64,000 bases of DNA, from the NCBI GenBank assembly GCA_029976075.1, contig JARKNW010000057.1, positions 143,622 to 207,621 of the forward strand, in the 5' to 3' direction. Source of the stretch: Pleomorphomonas sp. (GTDB lineage Bacteria; Pseudomonadota; Alphaproteobacteria; Rhizobiales; Pleomorphomonadaceae). Made by a program: the position numbers and the translations under genes. Below the pieces are notes generated by a model. It made no database searches. It worked only from the letters and a program-made list of their open reading frames with translations, and was not told the DNA's origin. Below are positions 25,274 to 33,983 of this stretch, one piece after another. Positions within the stretch are counted from its first letter, which is position 1, and the number at the start of each line of letters is the position of its first letter.

Positions 25274-27538
25274 ATGACCGCCGTGCTCACCTCCGATGCC
25301 TTTGCACCCGTGGCGCGCCTTTTCCTCAAGGTGAACGGTGCCGTGCAGGGCGTGGGCATGCGGCCATTCGTGCACCGGCTGGCCACCGAGTGTGGTTTGG
25401 CCGGATATGTCCGCAACGGGTCGGATGGCGTCACCATCGAGGTGGAAGGTGCGCGCGTCGAGGAGTTTGTCCGTCGGCTCGAACTGGAGGTACCGCCACT
25501 TGCTCGCATCGACACGGTTCTCCGCGAGGAGATTCCGGTTCTCGGCGACGTCGATTTCGTCATAAGGGAGAGTGTGGACGGCGAGACCAAGACGCGCATT
25601 GTTGCCGATGCTGCCACCTGCGATGCTTGTCTCGACGAACTGTTCAACCCCGAAAGCCGCTATTTCGCCTATCCGTTCGTCAACTGCACGCATTGTGGTC
25701 CGCGCTACACCATCACCCGTCACCTGCCCTATGACCGGCGACAGACGTCAATGGCGTCTTTTCCAATGTGCCCGGATTGTGCCGCGGCCTATACGGACGT
25801 GCGGGACCGCCGTTTTCATGCCGAACCGGTTGCCTGCCCCGTTTGCGGACCGAAGCTGAGCCATCCGATTGCCGACATAGCAGCAGCAATCCGCGCGGGT
25901 CGTATCGTGGCGTTGAAAGGCATTGGTGGTTTCCACCTCGTCTGTGACGGCCGCAATGCTGACGCGGTAGCAGCTCTGCGTGAGAGGAAAGCGCGAGAGT
26001 TCAAGCCGTTTGCAATCATGGTGGCCAATACGGCCTCGGTCGGCACGGTTGCCGATGCGTCGCCTGAGGAGTTGAAGCTCTGTTCGTCGGTGGCCCGGCC
26101 GATCGTCCTGATGCGGGCAAGATGCGGCACGCTGGCGCCCGGCGTTTCTCCGGGCCTGTCCCGTGTCGGCGTCATGCTGGCTTACGCGCCGGTGCATCAT
26201 CTGCTCTTCGCAGCGCTCGCCGGCCATGCGTTCGCCGCCCACGATCCGCACGCCCCCAATGACTTCGTGCTGGTGGCCACATCGGCCAACCCTGGTGGAG
26301 AGCCGCTGGTGGTGGATGATGGCGATGCTACCCGCCGCCTCGCCGGCATCGCCGATATGATCGTTACCCACGATCGGCCCATCGTGGTTCGTGCCGATGA
26401 CAGCGTGACCCAGGTCATCGCCGGCGCGCCGAGTATCATGCGTCGGGCGCGCGGCTATGTGCCCGAGCCGATCGCGCTTGGCGAAGATGGGCCAGCAACC
26501 CTCGCGCTCGGCGCGCATCTCAAGTCTACTGTGACACTGACGCGCGGCCGCGAGGCCTTCGTTTCCCAGCACGTCGGCGACCTCGACACAGCGGAGACGC
26601 TGAGGTTCTACCGCGAGACGATCGCTCATCTCATCGACATAGTCGGCGTGAAGCCCGAGCTGATCGCCGCAGATCTCCACCCTGATTATCGCTCCAGCCA
26701 GATGGCAGAGGAGTTCGGCCCGCCCGTCATCCGAGTGCAGCACCATGCCGCACATGTTGTCGCGGTGGCGGCGGAAGCGGATATCAGGGAGCCAGTGCTT
26801 GGCCTCGCCCTCGACGGGCACGGTCTCGGTGACGATGGCGGAGCCTGGGGAGGCGAGTTGCTTCTGGTGGGCGGACCGACACACCGCCGGCTCGGCCACC
26901 TCGCGCCGTTGCCGCTGCCAGGTGGGGACCGCGCCGCCCGCGAGCCATGGCGGATGGGGGCCGGAGCCCTCGCCTCTCTCGGACGGCCAGAGCTTGCTGC
27001 CGACTTCTTTCCCGACCGGCCATTGGCTGGGCCGATTGCCGGCCGGGTCACCTCCGGCGCGGATCGGCTCAACACGACCTCACTCGGCCGGTTGTTCGAT
27101 GCAGCGGCGGCGCTGCTCGGGGTTCGTGCCGTGCAGGATTACGAGGGGCAGGCGGCGATGGAGCTGGAGGCGCTTGTCGACGAGCCAGTCTCGCTCACAG
27201 GTGGGTTCACACTTTCGGACGGCGTCCTGTCCTTCTCGCCGCTACTTGCCCACCTCGCCCTTGTTCGTCCCAACTCACACGATGGCGCATCGCTGTTCCA
27301 CGGCACGCTGATCGAAGGTCTTGCCGCCCTCGCGCGCCATGGAGCAGCCGCCTCCGGCCTCGGTTCGATCGCTCTGGGTGGTGGCTGCCTGATGAATCGC
27401 GTCCTGGCCGAAGGACTGTCGGCCGCGCTCGTTCAATCCAACCTCACTCCCCTCCTCGCCCGGCGTCTGCCGGCCAACGACGGCGGTCTTTCCTTCGGAC
27501 AGGCCGTTCTCGCCCGCCGAGCCCTTTCGGAGACCTGA
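25274..27538 (+). CDS. hypF: Carbamoyltransferase HypF
   Basis: HypF activates carbamoyl phosphate and carbamoylates the C-terminal Cys of HypE, the first step in making the cyanide ligands. Domains in order over 754 residues are: acylphosphatase (VNGAVQGVGMRPFVHRLA), two zinc-finger units (CDACLDELF with CTHCGPRYT, and CPDCAAAY with CPVCGPK), a YrdC-like domain (KGIGGFHLVCD), and a Kae1/TobZ-like domain with VQHHAAHVVAV and LALDGHGLGDDG. I chose the ATG at 25274. The frame is open from 25112, but that part overlaps hypB. Confidence 0.96.
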   Translation: MTAVLTSDAFAPVARLFLKVNGAVQGVGMRPFVHRLATECGLAGYVRNGSDGVTIEVEGARVEEFVRRLELEVPPLARIDTVLREEIPVLGDVDFVIRESVDGETKTRIVADAATCDACLDELFNPESRYFAYPFVNCTHCGPRYTITRHLPYDRRQTSMASFPMCPDCAAAYTDVRDRRFHAEPVACPVCGPKLSHPIADIAAAIRAGRIVALKGIGGFHLVCDGRNADAVAALRERKAREFKPFAIMVANTASVGTVADASPEELKLCSSVARPIVLMRARCGTLAPGVSPGLSRVGVMLAYAPVHHLLFAALAGHAFAAHDPHAPNDFVLVATSANPGGEPLVVDDGDATRRLAGIADMIVTHDRPIVVRADDSVTQVIAGAPSIMRRARGYVPEPIALGEDGPATLALGAHLKSTVTLTRGREAFVSQHVGDLDTAETLRFYRETIAHLIDIVGVKPELIAADLHPDYRSSQMAEEFGPPVIRVQHHAAHVVAVAAEADIREPVLGLALDGHGLGDDGGAWGGELLLVGGPTHRRLGHLAPLPLPGGDRAAREPWRMGAGALASLGRPELAADFFPDRPLAGPIAGRVTSGADRLNTTSLGRLFDAAAALLGVRAVQDYEGQAAMELEALVDEPVSLTGGFTLSDGVLSFSPLLAHLALVRPNSHDGASLFHGTLIEGLAALARHGAAASGLGSIALGGGCLMNRVLAEGLSAALVQSNLTPLLARRLPANDGGLSFGQAVLARRALSET

Positions 27539-27540
27539 CC

Positions 27541-27783
27541 ATGTGCCTTGCCGTTCCCGCTCTCGTCACCGAGCTTCTGCCTGACAACATGGCCAAGATC
27601 AGCCTGGATGGCGTGTCGATGCCCATTTCCACCGCTCTGGTGAAGAACGTGGCCGTCGGTGACTATGTCATCGTCCACGTCGGCTATGCCTTGTCCAAAG
27701 TCGATCCGGACGAAGCACGGCGGACGCTCGACCTGCTCGACGAGGCGCGCAATGTGCCGCTAGCCGCCGGAGGCGCCAGATGA
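27541..27783 (+). CDS. hypC: Hydrogenase maturation chaperone HypC
   Basis: HypC with HypD forms the scaffold on which the Fe(CN)2CO group is built and then delivers it to HupL. The 80-residue protein begins MCLAVPALV with the required Cys2, has the family core GVSMPISTALVKNVAVGDYVIVHVGYAL, and ends in a helix. It starts 2 bases after hypF. The ATG at 27541 is certain because Cys2 is essential; the frame is open far upstream through hypF. It overlaps hypD by 4 bases. Confidence 0.95.
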   Translation: MCLAVPALVTELLPDNMAKISLDGVSMPISTALVKNVAVGDYVIVHVGYALSKVDPDEARRTLDLLDEARNVPLAAGGAR

Positions 27784-28934
27784 AATACGTCGACGAATAT
27801 CGCGACGGCGATAAGGCGCGCGACATCGCGGCGGCCATCGCAGCTGAAGTCCGGCCCGATCGCTCCTATGCCTTCATGGAGTTTTGCGGCGGCCACACCC
27901 ATGCGATCTCGCGTTACGGCATCGAGGACCTGTTGCCTGCCAACGTGCGCATGATCCATGGTCCGGGTTGCCCGGTTTGCGTTCTTCCGATTGGTCGCAT
28001 CGATGACGCCATTCGCCTGGCGAAGCGACCTGAGGTTACGCTCTGCACCTATGCCGACCTGATGCGCGTACCGGCCTCTGGCGGTCTCAGCCTGATGAAG
28101 GCCAAGGCAGCCGGCTCAGATATTCGCATGGTCTACTCCTCGCTCGACGCCATCCGCATCGCCGAGGCCAATCCCGAGCGGCAGGTGGTGTTCTTCGCCA
28201 TCGGGTTCGAGACGACCACTCCGCCAACCGCCGTTGCGCTGAAAGCGGCCGATGCCAAGGGTCTCAAGAACTTTTCGATATATTGCAATCACGTGCTGAC
28301 GCCGGTCGCCATGCGCGCCATCCTTGACATGCCGCCGACACCAGGCGAGCCGCCGATCGCCATCGAGGGGTTCGTCGGGCCGTCGCACGTATCGACCATC
28401 ATCGGCATGGATCCCTATAAGGTGTTTGCCGAAGACTATCGCAAGCCGGTGGTCATCGCCGGGTTCGAACCGCTCGATGTGATGTATGCCATTCTGATGC
28501 TGGTGCGTCAGGTCAATGAACAGCGGGCCGAGGTGGAAAACCAGTACATCCGCGCAGTCAGGACGGAAGGCAATCGCGTCGCCATCGACCTCTGTGACGA
28601 AGTGTTCGAGCTGCGGGACAGCTTCGAGTGGCGAGGTCTTGGTGCCGTGCCGAAGAGTGCGCTGAAGCTCCGGGACGCCTTCGCGTTCTATGACGCCGAG
28701 AAGCGTTTCACCATCGAAACACAGCCGGCCGAGGATAATCCGGCCTGCGAGTGCGGCGCGATCCTGCGTGGCCAGAAGAAACCGGCCGACTGCCGCCTGT
28801 TCGGCACTGTCTGTACGCCGGAAACGCCGACCGGCGCCTGCATGGTGTCATCGGAAGGCGCTTGCGCCGCCCACTGGACCTATGGTCGTTTTCGCACGCG
28901 CCAAACTGACGCAGGCCATCGGAGAAGCGCATGA
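27780..28934 (+). CDS. hypD: Hydrogenase maturation protein HypD
   Basis: HypD is a 4Fe-4S protein that is the scaffold for the Fe(CN)2CO group. Family motifs are FMEFCGGHTHAISRYG with the iron-binding Cys, GPGCPVCVLP with the redox-active pair, GFETTTPPTA, and the C-terminal cluster cysteines in CECGAIL, DCRLFGTVC and GACMVSSEGACAA. The 384 residues are normal. It overlaps hypC and hypE by 4 bases each. Confidence 0.96.
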   Translation: MKYVDEYRDGDKARDIAAAIAAEVRPDRSYAFMEFCGGHTHAISRYGIEDLLPANVRMIHGPGCPVCVLPIGRIDDAIRLAKRPEVTLCTYADLMRVPASGGLSLMKAKAAGSDIRMVYSSLDAIRIAEANPERQVVFFAIGFETTTPPTAVALKAADAKGLKNFSIYCNHVLTPVAMRAILDMPPTPGEPPIAIEGFVGPSHVSTIIGMDPYKVFAEDYRKPVVIAGFEPLDVMYAILMLVRQVNEQRAEVENQYIRAVRTEGNRVAIDLCDEVFELRDSFEWRGLGAVPKSALKLRDAFAFYDAEKRFTIETQPAEDNPACECGAILRGQKKPADCRLFGTVCTPETPTGACMVSSEGACAAHWTYGRFRTRQTDAGHRRSA

Positions 28935-29977
28935 CCAAGACTTTCCGCCGAAAGCTCGATCTGAAGGCCGGTCGAGTCGACATGAGCCACGGTGCGGGCG
29001 GCCGCGCCATGGCCGAGCTGATTTCGTCGATCTTCAAGGATGCCTTCGGCAACGAGCTGCTCGATCAGGGCAACGATCAGGCGAGCTTCCCGACACCGGC
29101 CGGCGGTCGCATGGTGATGACCACTGACGGTTATGTCGTATCACCGATCTTCTTTCCTGGCGGCGATATCGGGTCTCTCGCCGTGCACGGCACCGTCAAC
29201 GATCTCGCCATGGCGGGGGCAAAGCCGCTCTACCTTTCAGCAAGCTATATCATCGAGGAAGGGTTCCCGCTCGGCGATCTGAAGCGAATTGCCGAATCCA
29301 TGGGAGCGGCAGCCAAGGCGGCCGGCGTGATGATCGTCACTGGCGACACCAAGGTGGTGGAGCGCGGCAAGGCCGACGGTGTCTTCATCTCGACGGCCGG
29401 TGTCGGCGTGGTGCCGGACGGTCTCGCATTGTCCGGGAATCAGGCGCGTCCGGGCGACAAGGTAATTGTCTCCGGGTCGATGGGCGACCATGGCGTCGCC
29501 ATCATGTCGAGTCGCGAGAATCTCAGCTTCGAAACGGAAATCCTGTCTGACAGCGCAGCGCTCAATGGGCTCGTCGAGATCATGGTCGCGGCAGCCGGGG
29601 CTAACCTGCGTCTGATGCGCGATCCGACCCGTGGTGGTCTTGCCGCCACGCTTAACGAGCTGGCTCATCAGTCAGACGTCGGATTTCGTATCGTCGAGGA
29701 TCGCATCCCGATCAAACGTCAGGTCGCAGCAGCCTGTGAGCTCCTCGGTCTCGATCCGCTCAACGTCGCCAACGAGGGCAAGCTCGTTGCCGTGGTGTCG
29801 GCCGACGCGGCGGAGGTTCTGGTCCAGGCCATGCGGTCTCATCCGCTCGGGGTGGATGCGGCAATTATTGGCGAGGCCGTCGAGGACGATCAGCATTTCG
29901 TACAGATGACCACTGGCTTTGGCGGAGGTCGGATTGTCGATTGGCTTGCTGGCGAGCAACTGCCCCGCATCTGTTGA
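28931..29977 (+). CDS. hypE: Hydrogenase maturation protein HypE
   Basis: HypE dehydrates the carbamoyl group on its own C-terminal Cys to thiocyanate and donates the cyanide. It has the PurM-like ATP-binding fold (MSHGAGGRAMAEL near the N-terminus, TDGYVVSPIFFPGGDIGSLAVHGTVNDLAMAGA) and ends with PRIC, the required terminal cysteine. The 348 residues are normal. It closes the hup-hyp operon; a 369-base gap follows before the next gene. Confidence 0.96.
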   Translation: MTKTFRRKLDLKAGRVDMSHGAGGRAMAELISSIFKDAFGNELLDQGNDQASFPTPAGGRMVMTTDGYVVSPIFFPGGDIGSLAVHGTVNDLAMAGAKPLYLSASYIIEEGFPLGDLKRIAESMGAAAKAAGVMIVTGDTKVVERGKADGVFISTAGVGVVPDGLALSGNQARPGDKVIVSGSMGDHGVAIMSSRENLSFETEILSDSAALNGLVEIMVAAAGANLRLMRDPTRGGLAATLNELAHQSDVGFRIVEDRIPIKRQVAAACELLGLDPLNVANEGKLVAVVSADAAEVLVQAMRSHPLGVDAAIIGEAVEDDQHFVQMTTGFGGGRIVDWLAGEQLPRIC

Positions 29978-30346
29978 AGAAATGCGCGTTTGGCACTTCT
30001 GCCTGTCTCGCCGCTCAATGTTGAAGGTGTGCGCATAATCGTTGACGAGGGGCGAAGCGCCGCGACTTCTCTGCAACAGCATTGTGGCGTCCGCCGAATT
30101 GAATTGATTGAATACCAACAAACAATTTCGGCGCCGTCGATCAGCCGCTATGCTTCGGCCAATCCTTGAGTCTGTCATGACAGCCGCCTCGTCCGCCGCC
30201 GACATCGGTCGCGCCGGAACTGCGGCTCCCGCACCACTCGGAGCGGGTCCGCCGGCGTCAATCGACGCCTCAACGAACGACGTCCCAGTGGCTGTCGTAA
30301 GTTGACTTCACGGAATCGCATCAGCGGTCCGAAACCCGTTCGGGGA
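29978..30346. other. Intergenic region between hypE and the hyf operon
   Basis: These 369 bases separate two plus-strand operons and should contain a hyf promoter, a hyp terminator or both. I see no clear terminator. A 12-base palindrome, CTGTCATGACAG, lies at 30172-30183. An imperfect inverted repeat (CGCCGAATTG with CAATTTCGGCG, about 30092-30135) is also present. Short open frames here have no support. An in-frame TTG at 30302 could start the next gene early. Confidence 0.5.
30172..30183. promoter_or_regulatory. Perfect palindrome upstream of the hyf operon
   Basis: CTGTCATGACAG is a perfect 12-base palindrome about 165 bases before hyfB. Its position in the only sizeable gap of the plus-strand hydrogenase region makes it a candidate operator. 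The core TGTCATGACA resembles sites of some GntR-type regulators, but I cannot assign a regulator. Confidence 0.3.
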
Positions 30347-32377
30347 ATGAAATTGACAATGCCGATCGTAGCGGCCCTTTTGAGCGTCGCCGGCCTTGCT
30401 GGTCTCGCCGTTGTGGCGCCGATCCTTACCGCCCGGCGCGCGGTCTGGGCGACGCCTTTCGTCTATGGGGCCTGCTTCGTCTCGGCTGCGGCGTTGCTGG
30501 TCTGTGGACTGTTCGGCCTTCTGGGCGGCAGTGTGTTCCAGGGGAGCGTTCGCCTGCCAGTCGGACTGCCCTGGATTGGGGCTCACTTCGTCCTCGACCC
30601 GCTCAGTGCCGCCTTCCTGGTCATTGTCGATCTCGGTGCCATGGTGGCTTCGTTTTATGCCGTAGGCTATGGCGCCCATGAGGAAGAACCCGGGCGGGTC
30701 CTGCCCTTCTATCCCGCCTTCCTTGCCGGGATGAATCTGGTAGTGCTTTCGGCCGATGCCTTCAGCTTCCTGGTCGCCTGGGAGTTCATGTCGCTGAGTT
30801 CATGGGCACTGGTCATGGCTCACCACCATGACGCCGAAAACCGTCGCGCCGGCTACGTTTACCTGCTGATGGCGTCCTTTGGCACGCTGATGTTGCTGTT
30901 GGCCTTTGGTCTTCTGGCCGGGCCAGATGGGGACTATGTCTTCTCGGGCATCCGAACCGCCGAACACGTCCCCTGGATTGCGGGTCTCGTACTGGTTCTG
31001 ATGCTGCTCGGTGCCGGCTCCAAGGCGGGGCTGGTCCCCTTGCATGTCTGGTTGCCTCTCGCCCATCCCGCCGCACCCAGCCATGTCTCGGCACTGATGT
31101 CGGGCGTCATGACCAAGGTAGCGGTCTACGGCTTCATTCGTGTCGTGTTCGACCTTGCCGGTCCACCGTCGTGGTGGTGGTCGGTGTTGGTGCTGATCCT
31201 GGGGGCAGGCTCGGCGGTCCTCGGCGTCCTGCACGCCGTCCTGCAGCGCGACCTCAAGCGCCTGCTGGCCTACTCGACGGTTGAAAATATCGGCATCGTC
31301 TTCATTGGCCTGGGGCTCGGCCTGGCATTCAAGACCAACGACATGGCCGGAGCGGCTGCACTAGCGGTGACCGCCTCGATCTTTCATGCCTTCAATCATT
31401 CACTGTTCAAAAGCCTGCTGTTCTTCGGAGCCGGCAACGTGCTTACCGGTGCAGGGGAACGCGACATCGAAAAGCTCGGCGGGCTGATCCATCGGATGCC
31501 GGAGACGGCCTATCTCTTTCTCGGTGGGTGCCTTGCCATTTCCGCATTGCCGCCTCTCAACGGCTTCGTGTCGGAATGGCTGATCCTGCAGGCCATTCTT
31601 CTCAGTCCTCAACTACCGCAGTGGGCATTGCGATTCCTGGTACCGGCATCGGGCGCCATGTTGGCCTTGGCCGCGGCACTTGCAGCCGCCTGCTTCGTTC
31701 GAGGCTTTGGCATCACATTTCTCAGCAGGCCGCGTTCGCCGGCCGCCGAGATGGCAAAAGAAGTGAGCCGATGGCAGATCCGGGCGATGTATGTCCTGTT
31801 GATCATCTGCCTCATCGCGGGTGTCTTCCCCGGGCCATTTCTCGATGCCTTGTCACCGGTTTCGCAGATGCTGGTCAACGGTGCCATGCCGAAGCAGCCA
31901 ATCCTGCCGCATCTTGCGATCATTCCGATTTCCGAAAGTCGTAGCTCCTACTCAGGTTTCCTTGTCTTCTTCTTCATCCTGATGGCGAGCTGGGCTGCTA
32001 TCCGGGTCATTCACAACTTTGCTTCGCGAGCCGTGCGCCGCGCCCCGGCTTGGGACTGCGGGTTCCCCGATGCTTCGCCGGCTATCCAGTATACGGCCGA
32101 CAGCTTCGCTCAACCGATCCGCCGGGTGTTCGGTCCCCTCGCATTTCGGGCCAAGGTCAGCCAGACCATGCCGCTGCCGGGCGACATGGCACCGGCCCGT
32201 CTGACGCTCACGCTTCGTGATTTGGTCTGGGACTTCGTCTATGTGCCACTGGAGAACGCCGTTCTCTATGCGGCCGAGCGGCTCAACATCCTGCAGTTTC
32301 TAACGATCCGCAGCTATCTGAGCCTCGTGTTCGCGGCGTTGGTCCTCCTTCTCGTTCTGGTAGCAACATGGGCCTGA
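30347..32377 (+). CDS. hyfB: HyfB-like proton-translocating membrane subunit (Ehr complex)
   Basis: This 676-residue, many-pass membrane protein belongs to the antiporter-like NuoL/M/N and HyfB/HycC family. It has the core signature of lysine-bearing broken helices: FLVAWEFMSLSSWALV, GAGSKAGLVPLHVWLPLAHPAAPSHVSALMSGVMTKVAVYG and HAVLQRDLKRLLAYSTVENIG. A further hydrophobic segment lies near the C-terminus, as in HyfB. It would pump protons or other cations. The start is uncertain: ATGs at 30347 and 30359 are both near GGGGA, and a TTG at 30302 is also in frame. It is the first gene of the six-gene hyf operon. Confidence 0.9.
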   Translation: MKLTMPIVAALLSVAGLAGLAVVAPILTARRAVWATPFVYGACFVSAAALLVCGLFGLLGGSVFQGSVRLPVGLPWIGAHFVLDPLSAAFLVIVDLGAMVASFYAVGYGAHEEEPGRVLPFYPAFLAGMNLVVLSADAFSFLVAWEFMSLSSWALVMAHHHDAENRRAGYVYLLMASFGTLMLLLAFGLLAGPDGDYVFSGIRTAEHVPWIAGLVLVLMLLGAGSKAGLVPLHVWLPLAHPAAPSHVSALMSGVMTKVAVYGFIRVVFDLAGPPSWWWSVLVLILGAGSAVLGVLHAVLQRDLKRLLAYSTVENIGIVFIGLGLGLAFKTNDMAGAAALAVTASIFHAFNHSLFKSLLFFGAGNVLTGAGERDIEKLGGLIHRMPETAYLFLGGCLAISALPPLNGFVSEWLILQAILLSPQLPQWALRFLVPASGAMLALAAALAAACFVRGFGITFLSRPRSPAAEMAKEVSRWQIRAMYVLLIICLIAGVFPGPFLDALSPVSQMLVNGAMPKQPILPHLAIIPISESRSSYSGFLVFFFILMASWAAIRVIHNFASRAVRRAPAWDCGFPDASPAIQYTADSFAQPIRRVFGPLAFRAKVSQTMPLPGDMAPARLTLTLRDLVWDFVYVPLENAVLYAAERLNILQFLTIRSYLSLVFAALVLLLVLVATWA

Positions 32378-33321
32378 TCCTCGCCATTCTCGTTCAGGGC
32401 GTCCAGATGGTGCTGGTGTTGGCGCTGGCGCCGGGGCTTGTCGGCTTTACCCGCAAGGTCAAGGCACGCCTGTTGCGCCGGCAAGGACCTTCGGTTCTGC
32501 AGCCCTATCGCGACCTCTTGCGTCTCGTGCGCAAGGAGGCGGTGCTGGCCGACAACGCGTCCTGGCTGTTCCGCAACGCGCCCTACCTCATCTTCGCAAC
32601 GACCTGGGTTGCGGCGGCACTGGTTCCGACCTTCGCGGCCGGGCTGCACTTCTCCTGGGCGGCGGACCTCATCGCCATCACAGCCCTGCTCGGTTCGGCG
32701 CGCTTTTTCCTGGCGCTTGCCGGCATGGATATTGGTACTGCATTCGGCGGTATCGGTTCGAGCCGCGAAATGCTGTTCGCGACATTGGCCGAACCGGCGA
32801 TGATCATGATCGTGTTCACGGTAGCTCTGGTAGCCGGCTCGACGCAGCTGTCGACGGTTGCCGAGTTCATGGTGGATCATGCCACTCTGCGCGTCTCTCT
32901 TGGCCTCGCCCTGATCGGCCTCATCATCGTGGCACTCACCGAGAATGCCCGTGTGCCAGTTGACAATCCGGCCACGCATCTTGAACTCACCATGGTGCAT
33001 GAAGCCATGGTGCTGGAGTATTCCGGCCGTCACCTCGCGGTCATCGAGCTTGCTGCTGCACTGAAGCTCCTTCTTTACATCTCTCTCATCGCCTGCATTT
33101 TCGCCCCATGGGGCATGGCGCGCCAGGACGATGCCCTCCTTGGCATGGCCTTTGGTGTCGTGACCTGGATGGGGAAGCTCGCCGTGGGCGGCTTCCTGAT
33201 GGTGTTGTTCGAGACCGCGATCGCCAAGATGCGCGTCTTCCGCGTCCCAGAGTTCGTCGGCGGTGCGTTGATGCTCGGCCTCCTCGGCACCTTGCTGCTG
33301 TTCGTTTCGCGGAGCTTCTGA
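32368..33321 (+). CDS. hyfC: HyfC-like membrane subunit (NuoH/HycD family)
   Basis: The 317-residue protein matches HyfC/HycD and NuoH, the membrane subunit that links the peripheral arm to the antiporter arm. It has about eight membrane segments and the conserved cytoplasmic loops GFTRKVKARLLRRQGPSVLQPYRDL and TENARVPVDNPATHLELTMVHEAM. The acidic residues of those loops are thought to couple redox chemistry to pumping. It overlaps hyfB by 10 bases and hyfE by 1 base. Confidence 0.93.
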   Translation: MGLILAILVQGVQMVLVLALAPGLVGFTRKVKARLLRRQGPSVLQPYRDLLRLVRKEAVLADNASWLFRNAPYLIFATTWVAAALVPTFAAGLHFSWAADLIAITALLGSARFFLALAGMDIGTAFGGIGSSREMLFATLAEPAMIMIVFTVALVAGSTQLSTVAEFMVDHATLRVSLGLALIGLIIVALTENARVPVDNPATHLELTMVHEAMVLEYSGRHLAVIELAAALKLLLYISLIACIFAPWGMARQDDALLGMAFGVVTWMGKLAVGGFLMVLFETAIAKMRVFRVPEFVGGALMLGLLGTLLLFVSRSF

Positions 33322-33983
33322 TGGAACGCTTTTCCCTCGACGCTGCGCATCTTCTGGCTGGCGGCATGGTCCTGGTGAGCTTCATGATGCTCTACCAGAA
33401 CCGCATCCTCGGTCTGCTCAACGTCTTCGCGGCGCACGCCGTGGTGCTTTCGCTCTCGGTCGCCTGGCAAGCCTATGTCCAGTCGGCGCCGCACCTCTTC
33501 GTCACTGCGGCCATTGCGCTGATCCTGAAGGCAATCATCATCCCGGTGGCACTGCACCACATGGTGCTGCGGCTTGGCGTCCATCGCGACATCGAGACGG
33601 TGGGTGGCATCGGCTTGACCATGCTGATGGGAATAGGTCTCGTGGCGCTGTCCATGGTGGTGATGCTTCCCGCCGCAGCCGAGGCCGACCCGATCGCCCG
33701 CGAGGATTTGGCGCTTGCCCTCTCGGTTATCCTGCTCGGCCTTCTGATGATGGTGACGCGCCAAAACGCCATCAGCCAGATCGTCGGGTTCATGAGCCTT
33801 GAAAACGGATTGGTGCTGGCTGCGACGGGCGCCCGTGGCATGCCGCTGGTCGTGGAGATCTCCGTTGCCTTCTCGGTGCTGGTCGCCTTCATCGTGATCG
33901 GTGTTTTCCTGTTTCGCATCCGCGAGCGTTTCGACACCATCGATACCCAAGCCCTCGACGACTTCCGGGAGGGCCGGGAATGA
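33321..33983 (+). CDS. hyfE: HyfE-like membrane subunit
   Basis: The 220-residue protein has about seven hydrophobic segments. Its N-terminal half resembles HyfE, and its NRILGLLNVFAAHAVVLSLSVAWQAY and QIVGFMSLENGLVLAA segments recall NuoK. HyfE is found in hydrogenase-4 but not in hydrogenase-3 (formate hydrogenlyase-1). Its presence therefore places this operon in the hydrogenase-4-like line. The ATG at 33321 overlaps the hyfC stop. It overlaps hyfF by 4 bases. Confidence 0.9.
   Translation: MERFSLDAAHLLAGGMVLVSFMMLYQNRILGLLNVFAAHAVVLSLSVAWQAYVQSAPHLFVTAAIALILKAIIIPVALHHMVLRLGVHRDIETVGGIGLTMLMGIGLVALSMVVMLPAAAEADPIAREDLALALSVILLGLLMMVTRQNAISQIVGFMSLENGLVLAATGARGMPLVVEISVAFSVLVAFIVIGVFLFRIRERFDTIDTQALDDFREGRE

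Noticed and set aside
29991..30006. Sigma-54 promoter upstream of hyfB (TGGCACTTCTGCC)
   Set aside because: GG and GC are separated by 7 bases, not the 10 required.
30105..30125. FNR/FixK box upstream of hyfB (TTGATTGAATACCAA)
   Set aside because: Only the first half-site matches; the second half-site has too few matching bases.
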